In this document: piece after piece, positions 10,701 through 19,422 of the stretch
How the letters are laid out: each line of letters starts with the position of its first letter
Numbering within the stretch: position 1 is the first letter of the stretch
Assembly (NCBI GenBank): GCA_904063045.1
Contig: CAJFCJ010000068.1
Span: forward strand, 22,221-50,532
Reading direction: 5' to 3'
DNA length: 28,312 nucleotides
From: Dimorphilus gyrociliatus
Lineage: Eukaryota > Annelida > Polychaeta > Dinophilidae
Notes under the pieces: generated by a model
What the model saw: the letters and a program-made list of their open reading frames with translations, nothing else
Database searches by the model: none
Told to the model about the DNA's origin: nothing
Translations under genes and position numbers: made by a program

Positions 10701-13084
10701 ATTTTTGGCATACAAATACTCTACTATTTTTACTGCATGGAATAGTTTTAGAATATGAATATGATGATCTGAAAAAAGATAAAATTGTAAAAGTTTTTAG
10801 CCAAAAAAAAGAAACAAAAACTTTTACAAATCTCGTAATAATTCCATTGTAAAACAATCATCTGTAATTTTTTTTGGCAGTATTTTCAAGTATTGGTTTT
10901 TATTATTAAAAATAAGTTGACTATTAGATTTAACAGTATTATCATCTGTACTATGTTTATTCTCTGCAATTGGTATAAATTCACTAGTTAAATTACTCAA
11001 TGTAACAGATATTTCTCTATTCTTATAGATTCTCTTCTTAAATTCTTTAATTAAAAAAAAAAACATGAAGTTAAAAAGTTTGTGTTGTTAAAAAATATTA
11101 CTTGAAAAAAGTGAAATGGTGACTTTTCCATCAGCAATAGCTGATATTAGAAAATATAGATATTGAATAATATATTGCTTTTTAAATGATAAAAATGTTA
11201 ATGGCATCATATTTTGTAATTGACAAAAATTTTGGTGGTATTTTATTCTTTTAGGTTGTTTAATGATAAAAATTTGATAACATAAACTTTCAATAGCAAT
11301 CATATTTTTATCAAAGCAGTCAAATTTTTGAATTTTTGTTTGAAAACATTTTATAGTTATTTTCCCATAAGGTCTAAGTATATTTCTACAATAACAAATT
11401 GAATTAAATTACAAAAAAAACTAAGAAAATGTTATCTTTGAAACCCTTTAACAATTTGACAATTTTCAACATTTGTCTCATTTTTTGAACAATATAAACT
11501 TGATATAAAAATATAATTTGGATGACTTATTGTCAATTCATCAACAAATTGAATATTTGATTTAATAAATATTTTTCCAGTTGAGAATCCAAAATGTCTG
11601 TATAATAGATGAATATCACGTGATTGATAAACACGAATAAAATAGTAAATGTTTTGTAAAGAGATTTCAACATGTCCAATGAAAGATGTATAATTATGTT
11701 TTTGACCATACAATATATTTTGTTTTGAATTTATGAAATAGAATTTTTTGTCTTAAAAAAAATATATTTCAAAATTTAAAAACATTTTTTAAATTTCAAA
11801 AATACTTGGTGGATTCTTATATTCTTGACAACGTGCCAATTGTACAATATACAGACCACTAAAACTGTTAACAATGTTGGTAGGTTTTAGATAACAGTTT
11901 GAAAATATGTCATTCTCTTCTGAAGAACTGCCTTTCATAATTACAGCAAGTTTCTGAAATACCAAAATCAGTACAGGATATTTTTTTATAATAAAAAAAT
12001 ATTTATTAAGAGATTGTTACTAAATGTATTAGGGAAGTAGCAGGATATCCAACAATTGGTCCAGTTGTCATTCCTTTACGACTTTGACAAAAGAGATAAC
12101 TTGCATGGCCAAAATGTATTCCTTTGCTAAAGATTACTCCTCTAAAACCAAATCTTGATGAGTATGCAACCAATGTATGAAAACTAAATGTATGTTTTAA
12201 ATTCTCTGATGACATATAGTTCTTTTCAAATAGTTTTATTTCTATTATGAAAAAAATCAACAAACAACAGTAGTTCATTAATAACAAACATTTTGACTTT
12301 ATTAAAAATGTGACCTTCAACTTCAAAGTATGAACAGTGAACAAGTTTAGTTGAATTGTTTATTGTTGGTGATGGTGAATAATTTACTTGGATGTCATTG
12401 CTGCCAAGTACTTTTAAAACATTAACTTTTTCTTCAACTTTTAATTGAAAATCAATAATTAATGAATGTTTTCTGCATAACACTACTCTTTCATTCCAAA
12501 GAGAAGATGTTTGAAAGAACAAGTCATTTTTCTTTAAAATTAAAGAATACATTAAATTTGATATTTTCATTGCTAAAATGACTGTAAAAAAAATAAACTG
12601 ATATAACTATGTCTCAGTTCTTTTATTTTCTTACAAGTTGAATTCCTTTTGAAACATTTTAAAATTATTTCAATATTTGAAGCAATTGTTGTTATTAGGC
12701 TATTTTAAAAAAAAATATTTTTAATTTAAAAAATAAAAATTCCTATTTTTTCTTTTTTTTTTACAATTTGCAGCAAGGACTTTTATTCAGTAATTTAATT
12801 GTTGGTTCACTTGAATTTGTTTCTTTATATTCAATTTGAGTGAAATTTGAATACTCTTTAGATAATTTTTCACAAAAATCTTGCTTAAGCTCATCAAACT
12901 TTACAACTAGATGAGTATCATAAAAGATTTTTCTATGCAATTTACCATCATACCAACCGGAAATGGAATAGTTGTTAAAAATGTTATTGCTATTGATTAA
13001 TTGAAAAGTTAAATTATTAAATTCATTCTTTGAAAATGTTCCTGTATAGAAAAGGAATAGAGTAGCAAAAACATTATAATCCAT
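7755..13084 (-). CDS. Receptor B: complete 16-exon SRCR-like / C-type-lectin-like / LDLa x6 / LRR / 7TM GPCR (about 1459 aa)
   Basis: Joined exons (minus): 13084-12765, 12699-12635, 12581-12315, 12241-12021, 11953-11806, 11751-11445, 11385-11102, 11044-10828, 10768-10695, 10636-10355, 10301-10277, 10216-10092, 10032-9682, 9597-8354, 8273-8003, 7933-7755. All phases agree; total 4380 nt. Signal peptide MDYNVFATLFLFYTGTFS; residues about 20-440 hold four diverged SRCR-like units (clearest: SLYCSKNETNVENC); about 455-632 C-type-lectin-like, ending IPCSKNSRVFVCQK; about 650-926 six LDLa modules with Cys-rich SDE/DDE cores; about 940-1130 LRRs plus Cys cap (FQLCCLSW); then 7TM: GNLIS (TM1), GDCLT (TM2), FCSFLG (Cys before TM3), TIERYESVSNP (DRY-type), CWFP (TM6), NPFIF (TM7). 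The LDLa-LRR-7TM core matches type C LGR/GRL101 receptors; the SRCR and lectin parts are extra. Predicted cell-surface, G-protein-coupled. The 7TM and LDLa calls are firm, SRCR units 1-3 are by analogy, and the weakest donors are after 11445 and 10695. Confidence 0.85.
10277..10301 (-). other. 25-nt microexon of receptor B (start of LDLa module 3)
   Basis: Between the LDLa 1-2 exon (ends 10355, phase 1) and the LDLa 3 exon (starts 10216, needs one base), only this 25-nt piece restores phase. It has an ATTCTTAG acceptor and a GTTATG donor and supplies TFKQCKNS, including the first Cys of LDLa 3. The counterpart in receptor A is 2101-2071 (31 nt) at the same position. Confidence 0.65.
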
Positions 13085-13471
13085 TTTTTGCTTTAAAAGA
13101 TAATAGATTGTTGTACTTTGTTTTGGATTTTATTTCACATTTGTTGTTTATTTATTTTTATTTTGCTTTTGAAGTAGTTTTAAATTACTTTTGAAATGTG
13201 TTAAATTATATTTTTTTAATGGTGTGGAGATGGCAAAAGAATAAATGTCCTCTCTGCTAAATTATCATCTTTCAAATCCATTAACTGCCCTGACCTTTTC
13301 CTAGTCATGACTGGACTATATTCGTGTTCTCTTCTACACCTATACTCAGTGGAATTGAAAAAATTGCCTTTTTAGCTATTACATATTGTATTGATGCCTC
13401 ACTATTTTTAAATAGATGTGAAATGTAATTATACAATGTTCAGGCAATTCATATATAATTCCTGGAGGACA

Positions 13472-13524
13472 TTAGGAGTAATTACTATATCTAGTAAGGA
13501 AAAACTATAGATTTATTGTCCTCT
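13472..13524 (+). repeat. Left arm of a perfect 53-bp inverted repeat
   Basis: Exact reverse complement of 15468-15520. The arms enclose about 1.9 kb holding the PAN/apple gene. Flanking bases do not show an obvious target-site duplication. Confidence 0.9.
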
Positions 13525-13846
13525 GTGAATGAACTTGCGGTAATATCTGGATAAACAATAGAACAATATGTGGCATTTTAAACAATAGTTTACAATTTTA
13601 TAATACCTGATAAAAAAGGCATTTCTTTTGAGTTTGATTGCTCTCTTCCTAATAATTCTTTCATACAATGAGAAATTATAAATACATAAGATATTTAAAA
13701 TTTTATGTCATAACCTCATTAATGTTTTGAAAAAAGATATGTTTTGTTCATATTTTAAAGTGAAAATAAAAATTTAAACAAAGGTCACATTTCAAATAAG
13801 ATTTATTTTAATGAAGAAATTTTTTATTGAAGTTCCGAATAACAAT

Positions 13847-14716
13847 ATGACAAGAACATTCGGTTTTCTTTTCGTGATGTTTCTTAGCAATTTCACTACT
13901 TCAAACTCACTTGGTGAGTAAGTATAATTGATCGTTGTTAACATTCCCTTTCTCTCTCTGTTTAAAGATTTTATTTATAAGAAATTTACAAATCATATTG
14001 GAAATGGTGATAGTTTTATTGTACCTGAATGGGGTACTTCTGAAAAGATTGAACAAATGGAAATGTGCCAGTATATTTGTTCAAGCCATAAAGATTGTGG
14101 GTAAGACTAATTTCTTTTTTAACTATTTTAAGGTAATTTTCAATTGCACTAATTCAATTTCTAAGATCATTTAACTGGAATTCAACGATTGGAAAGTGTT
14201 ATATGAGAAAGAAACATACTGGAAGTGAGCATAGCTATGAGAGTGGGACTGATGATTTCTTTTTTAAAACTTTTGGCAAAATTGGTTTGTAAAAAATTCA
14301 ATATTTGGAAAAAAGACTACTTTATTTGTAAACAAATTTTTCAAAAATAATTGGCTTTCTTTCAGAATGTACATTTAATTTGAAGAATATGAATAGGCTT
14401 AGATCAGGTCCTAGCTTTATTGCACCCGAATGGGGTAGTAGTTCAAAAGCAGTTGATCTTGAAGAATGTAAAAGAGTATGCAGCAAATATCAGGCTTGCC
14501 GGTAAGCTAGATAATTTGAATTCAATTAAGATATTTTATATATAAAAGTTAAAATTTTACAGAACATTCCTTTTTGGAGGCTCATGTTCACTGAAAGCTC
14601 ATCAAAGTCACTACTCAAATTCAGCTTGTAAGTTTTACCTTAAAAATACTTGTGTAACAGAAACTGGTAAGACTCTTTACATTTTAACATTTATAATTTC
14701 AGTTTTCTTGACGTAA
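13847..14716 (+). CDS. Two-domain PAN/apple-like secreted or membrane-anchored protein (202 aa, 5 exons)
   Basis: Exons 13847-13913, 13968-14100, 14166-14284, 14366-14501 and 14563-14716 join with consistent phases (609 nt). The leader MTRTFGFLFVMFLSNFTTSNS is a signal peptide; an in-frame ATG at 13811 would add 12 polar residues, so the inner start is preferred. Two repeats follow, each with an APEW/VPEW-G block, then C-x3-C-x5-C spacing (MCQYICSSHKDC; ECKRVCSKYQAC), then a later Cys in GKCYMR or GSCSLK: the PAN/apple pattern. The C-terminus ends in a hydrophobic tail (TLYILTFIISVFLT), suggesting a membrane or GPI anchor. Each domain is split at the same point by an intron. Paralogue of the gene at 21664-20909. 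Probably extracellular binding; ligand unknown. Confidence 0.75.
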
Positions 14717-15014
14717 AAACATTTTGAGTTCTGAGGTAAAAAAACAACAGCAATCTTAATATAAGTACCAGTTGTATTTACTGAGAACAAAACAAAACAA
14801 AATATTCAAAGACAGACAAAAAACAATACATTCAATTCAACATATAAGATATTTACTGTATACTTAAAGGAAGTCATAGATTGATAATTAGAATAAAGAC
14901 TTCATGAACATAAAAAACATCTACTTCAATGGGATTACAATTGTAGGCTACGCAAATAACAGAAATTTTTGCAATATGTTATTCTTACATTTCATCATGA
15001 TGGAATGAACAAGA

Positions 15015-15150
15015 AGATACGGGATTGGGAGAAAATGGCCCACTTTTAAGAGAAAATAGCCCATATGGGAGAAAGCAGCCTTAATGAAAATGGCTGACTT
15101 TTGGGGATAAGTATAAAGCAGTCAACACAGGAATTGATGGAAAACAGCCA
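15015..15150. repeat. Degenerate short repeats (GAGAAAATRGCCCA-like)
   Basis: At least four imperfect units with the core GAAAATGGCCCA or GAAAGCAGCC follow each other at irregular spacing. They resemble the GAAAACGCCCA motif of the MITE at 15711-15917. No gene is seen between 14717 and 15467; the plus-strand ORF at 15171-15479 has no family likeness and runs into the repeat arm. Confidence 0.45.
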
Positions 15151-15467
15151 TAAGTAAGATATTAAAAGAAGTGAACCAATGCTTAGAGCTTCAAGTAGAG
15201 AAGCCACAAATGGACTTTATCAATTCCTACCAAAAGGTCACACTACAGATTGTCTTTATTTATTCAAGAACTACATTTGCAATATGGAATATAATTAACC
15301 TTATTAAAAATTCAATTATCTCAAGTTGTCGTCACAACCAAATATTTTCTTTTTCCATTGTTAATGAATACAATTTTGTTGTTTTTACTCTAAACATTTT
15401 GCAGTTTTGGTTAAGGATAAACAGTTCAGTAGATAAAAGCCCAGATAATCTATTCATGGTGTGGTAT

Positions 15468-15520
15468 AGAGGACAATAAATCTATAGTTTTTCCTTACTA
15501 GATATAGTAATTACTCCTAA
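15468..15520 (-). repeat. Right arm of the perfect 53-bp inverted repeat
   Basis: Reverse complement of 13472-13524 with no mismatch; similarity stops sharply on both sides. A perfect match in a non-coding, AT-rich region points to a recent duplication or a terminal repeat. Confidence 0.9.
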
Positions 15521-15661
15521 AGCAAGTAACAGTATGAAAGTTGAATAGCAGAGTAAGTAGTGGGTAACAGTAGGTTGTGAAGTTACCAAACTAGTGTCCA
15601 ATGTTGAGGAAGTAGAAAGGTCCTAGTGGATGTTGGTTCCAATTGATCCTCCTAGGTTGAG

Positions 15662-15687
15662 GTTAGCCTAACCCTAACCCTAACCCA
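15662..15687. repeat. Interstitial telomere-like (CCTAAC)n tract
   Basis: Three to four CCTAAC units directly before the inverted-repeat element at 15711. Like the other such tracts here it sits inside repeat DNA, not at a chromosome end. Confidence 0.75.
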
Positions 15688-15710
15688 ATCATCTAGTTTG
15701 GAAAAGGGAT

Positions 15711-15917
15711 GTTGTTGAAAACGCCCACTAGCCTGTTGAAAAAGCCCACAGTGATTGCTGAAAACACCCACTGCACTTATTACCTATGCCCACTAATGAT
15801 TTATAACTGTTTATAACTAATATTGATATAAATTTGTATTCTTAATATTCTTTCTTTTGTTGGAACAGAGAATATTAAAAATGATTGGTAAGGATTATTG
15901 TGGGCGTTTTCAACAAC
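15711..15917. mobile_element. MITE-like element with perfect 18-bp terminal inverted repeats
   Basis: GTTGTTGAAAACGCCCAC at 15711-15728 is the exact reverse complement of 15900-15917. Inside the left end the motif is echoed twice (TGTTGAAAAAGCCCAC, CTGAAAACACCCAC). The element is 207 bp and has no coding capacity. The terminal motif recurs near 24161 (CTGTTGAAAACGTCC), so a family is present. No clear target-site duplication was identified. Confidence 0.7.
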
Positions 15918-16197
15918 CCCCGTAAATTTCTATTAATGCTTTTGTGAGAAATACGAGGAAAGAAATACAAATTCAAGTTTTTGTCAAAATAGGAAAAGGA
16001 AATTGTAAAAAAGAAGTAAAATATACTTTAAAAATAAAGAAAATTGGTATTTATTATACTGAAAGTATTTTAAATTTATCATTCTTACATTAGGGGCACC
16101 CTGAAAGTTTTACCCATTTGTGTCTTACAGCTTAAAAAATATTATATAATATGCTTATTTAGAGGTATTTATTAATGTCTTAGATATGTCTATTTAG

Positions 16198-16400
16198 GAT
16201 GTGACAGAAAACGTCTGCAAATTGCTGCTTTTACCCTAACCCTAACCCAGCGCTTGGCTGTACCTAACCTTTCCCAATACCCCTAACCCCAAGAGGAGAC
16301 CCTCCTAACTACAAATCAGTTGCTGTATTCTTCTTGTTAACCATATTTCAATCCAAAATCTAGCCTTCAAATTTCTCATTTATGGACGTTTTCTGTTGAC
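16198..16400. mobile_element. MITE-like repeat, copy 2, with 12-bp inverted ends, inside the MULE 3' end
   Basis: ACAGAAAACGTC at 16204-16215 is the exact reverse complement of 16385-16396. The inside carries TTTTACCCTAACCCTAACCC and CCTCCTAACTACAAATCAGTTGC, the same blocks as copy 1 at 5971-6115. Its right end coincides with where the MULE reading frame loses family likeness, as if it had inserted there. Confidence 0.65.
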
Positions 16401-17700
16401 CTCGTTTGTTCTTCCTCCTATAAAATTTATCTGATAGAAGCTTCTCAACAACTGGAATAAGACATGACTCCTTTTTTAAAATGTCCATGAGCATGTAAAA
16501 TGACCCTTTTGCAGGCATCTTTCCATTCATTCTTCTGTGCCATCCTTCAACATTATTGTTGGTTCTGATGGCAAGACCAAATACAGACCAACAATCTGGT
16601 GTTCAAATTGAATGCTTAATTCAAGTACTTTCAATGTATTGAAAAAAATCCAAAAATTCATTTCTCTCAAAAGCTTTTTCTTTTAGCATGTAAAAACTGT
16701 TTAAAATAGCTTCAACTGGAAGAAAAAGTAGTGCCAGAGCTTGTTTCAGAAGTGCCTTCTTTTCCCCAGAATATTGCTGTACATATCCCAAGCTCCACAA
16801 TAATTTAATATTAGAACAAACCACATAATTTAAATAAAGGCTTACTTGAATTTTTTTGTAGATAGCTTGGGTCCAATGGAAGACACAACCTTGAATAGGA
16901 ATATTAGGATACACTGAGATAAGAGCAGTCCATATACCTAATTCAAAATCAACTACAAATTTGTCTGGTTGAAATCCATTTGTGAATTCGTGAATCTCCT
17001 ATTGATAAGATAAAGTCAACAAAACAAAATACAATAACTAAACCTTACTTACTTTAACAATTATTTTTTATGCTTTTTTTTTCTTTGATGTTAAAAAAGC
17101 AAATGCTAATGGAATTTGTTTTGCTTCTCCATCATATTTAATGAAGGAGTGAACAGAAAAAAGCTGTACAAATGGATTTTTCATAACCTTGAATGTGCCA
17201 TCTAAATACCACACTTTACTTTTACATAATAAATACAGCTGGTGTTTTGAGTCAAATAGTAAAATCCATTGGTTGTTTGCAACAATATCATTTTGAAGAA
17301 AATCATCTGGTATAAATGTTGTGTTAATTTCAGAATCAATTTCATTTGGTTCCTTTGGCCTTGATTTTTTCCTATTAATATTAGCTAGTCTCCTCAGATT
17401 TTCCATTTTGGGTAAGCTATTTTCACTTTATTCAAATTCAAGAATAGATCTTCAGCTGAACACTTCAATGAAATATCTTCAGTATTTTTCTCCCTAATGA
17501 CCCGACACCATTTTATACTTGTTATTAAACTCTCTGTCCTTTCACTATTATGCTTTATATGACTTGGCTTAAATGTATTTCCTTTTTGTTTGATTGTTGC
17601 AGGACACTGAATGTTATTTATTTCTGCTAGAAAATCTCTAAATTATTTTATTATCATTTAATTTTAACAGTTAATGTTTTCTTTTTTATTTATAAAAAAT
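16385..17700 (-). pseudogene. MULE-type DNA transposase, broken copy
   Basis: Reading on the minus strand: a Cys/His-containing stretch (IQCPATIKQKG…SHIKHN, part of a FLYWCH-like finger), then YPK and, after a one-base loss in an A-run at about 17406, MENLRRLANINRKK; then the catalytic core with WYLDGTFKV (first Asp), FALTS-type FAFLTSKKKK, an intron-like gap (about 16994-17048), KFVVDFELGIW (second Asp), GCVFHWTQAIYKKIQ, and finally WSVFGLAIRTNNNVEGWHRR. This order is diagnostic for MULE transposases. Breaks: the frameshift at 17406, a TAA after KKKKA, and two TGA codons at 16621-16650, both where the 5.3-kb relative has Trp. Non-functional; terminal repeats not recognised. Confidence 0.8.
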
Positions 17701-17998
17701 AGACATTGAAAACTGGTAGAAAAATATCTATGTTACTTATTTGCAGCATTTCCACACGAGAAGAAATTCTTAACAAAGAAGACATTTTGACTTATGGAAA
17801 AACAATGGGATACAGAAATATTTTAGCATTGATCTTTCCTTCATGACATATTACTTTTTACATATTGTACCATTTTTTAAGTATCTTTAACAGATATATT
17901 ATAGATTGTACAATCAAGGATTTCAACCTCACAAAGTATACAAGTTGTTATAGTTTCTCTCAAAATCTTTTAACTGCAGAAGAATAACACGTTTCTTT

Positions 17999-18931
17999 CT
18001 AAAATTGTGTTGGATAAATATTGTTTGTTTTACATTGACATAACAATTTAACAAATGTTAATTTTAATGTTGAATTACCAAAAATTGTAATAATAGGATT
18101 AAAAATAGTGTGAATTACAAATAATGATCTAAATCTTTCTGAAATTTTAACAAAATATGGTTCTCTAATGTAAATAAAAAGTATTCCAGGAATTGAGATT
18201 AATATCCAACAAAAAAACATCATTGTTATCTGCATTAAAATGGCTTTTGATGATTTTGATATAGATTTTGTTGTATTAGTTTGAATTCCAATATCATGAG
18301 CATGTTTTTTAGCAATTTTAATAATTTTGATATGTAAAATAAGAGATATTATTATTTTGGGTAAAAATAGGCCAAGATAAACAAAATGATATTTAAATTT
18401 AAATATCAAATGTCCTGCACAATGTAAGTCTTCAGTTCTATTTTTAGAAGTTAGTGAAAGATAATATGGAAAAAAGCCTATAATAAATGAAAAAATTATG
18501 ATAAGGACTGCAACTGCAAATGACCTTGAAAAGGTTAGATACTTTTTAAAATTAAATGGATATATAATAATAATATATCTTTGTAGAATGCTAGCCACTA
18601 TAAACAATAATGATTGATAATAAACAGTTGGTCCTAATAAATGAACTAATACACAAAGGAATGGATCTATAATTTCAATATCAACAGAAGATTGTAATAC
18701 TTTCTCTATAAAATTCCATATTGATGTTGATAAATCACAAATTGTCATCATTGGTATGAAACTTATGATTCCATCTTCAATATTCTTAGATCTTTTATAA
18801 ACAATTAAAACCAGACTATTAAATAGAATACCCAAACATAAGAACAGAAATTCAAATATATTAACAATCAGATATTCTGTATTAGTATAAACTTCTGATG
18901 TTGAATTTGTAGTTTCATTCACTGTGTACAT
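17999..18931 (-). CDS. Single-exon rhodopsin-like (class A) GPCR, 310 aa
   Basis: Intronless, complete 7TM receptor. The short N-terminus has two N-glycosylation sequons (NETT, NSTS). TM1 holds GILFNSLVLIVY (Asn, residue 37), TM2 TICDLST (Asp 66), Cys 93 precedes TM3, TM3 ends QRYIIIIYPF (residues 117-126; Gln replaces the usual Asp/Glu of DRY), the second outer loop has Cys 171, TM6 carries FCWILISIPG (240-249), TM7 has FNPIITIF (278-285; NPxxY altered). The third inner loop is short and basic. Resembles invertebrate FMRFamide/peptide-type receptors in general layout, but I cannot name a ligand. The Gln at the DRY site can alter basal activity in class A receptors; that is inference here. 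Confidence 0.9.
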   Translation of the reverse strand: MYTVNETTNSTSEVYTNTEYLIVNIFEFLFLCLGILFNSLVLIVYKRSKNIEDGIISFIPMMTICDLSTSIWNFIEKVLQSSVDIEIIDPFLCVLVHLLGPTVYYQSLLFIVASILQRYIIIIYPFNFKKYLTFSRSFAVAVLIIIFSFIIGFFPYYLSLTSKNRTEDLHCAGHLIFKFKYHFVYLGLFLPKIIISLILHIKIIKIAKKHAHDIGIQTNTTKSISKSSKAILMQITMMFFCWILISIPGILFIYIREPYFVKISERFRSLFVIHTIFNPIITIFGNSTLKLTFVKLLCQCKTNNIYPTQF

Positions 18932-18964
18932 TTATCATTTGTCTTTGAATTATAACAGAGAAAT

Positions 18965-19048
18965 TATATATATATACATATATGTATTTGGTCACAACCA
19001 CTAGGTTTGGCAATGTGCCAAATTCTATATATATATATATATATATAC
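18965..19048. repeat. TA-rich microsatellites
   Basis: Two (TA)n runs (about 18967-18985 and 19027-19047) about 30 bases upstream of the GPCR start at 18931. Another (TA)n run lies upstream of the plus-strand GPCR (about 25050-25071). Confidence 0.8.
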
Positions 19049-19422
19049 TTTATGAATTTGAATAATTATTCATTTGCATTATTTATTATGCATACTGTAA
19101 AATTACTAGGAGAAAGACTAAACATAGAGCTATGATTTTGCTTGTAAATTAGATGCTTAATGGTAAAGCTGTTTGCATTAATATTAAAAAGTAATGCATT
19201 GGTAAATCTTCTTGTTTACCAGCAACTGTAAACTAGTCTACTGCAAACCCAATAATGAACTATACAAGGACACAAATAAGCAAATGATTCCTCTCTGTTA
19301 TCAAATCACCAAGTTACTTTTAGTGATTAATTTCATTGAGCAGAAATGGATTGAAGGGATTTAGTCAGGATGTGAATTTCTCTTAACATTTTGCACAGGT
19401 TCTGAAGCTCAAGTAACCTTTT

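Noticed and set aside
11432-11445. Mutated (AT) splice donor in receptor B exon 6
   Set aside because: A GT donor a few bases earlier (AAAGG-GTTTCA) gives the right phase and aligns with the donor in receptor A, so no lesion is needed.
12761-13084. A separate 107-aa secreted protein ending PCCKL
   Set aside because: The final codons contain a GT donor (AAATT-GTAAAA) that joins in phase to the next exon. Receptor A shows the same PCCK-donor arrangement, so this is the first exon of receptor B.
15171-15479. Plus-strand ORF of 102 aa
   Set aside because: No signal, domain or conserved pattern, and it ends inside the 53-bp repeat arm.
15662-15687. Telomere or chromosome-end fusion
   Set aside because: Tracts are very short, imperfect and lie in a repeated element with defined flanks.
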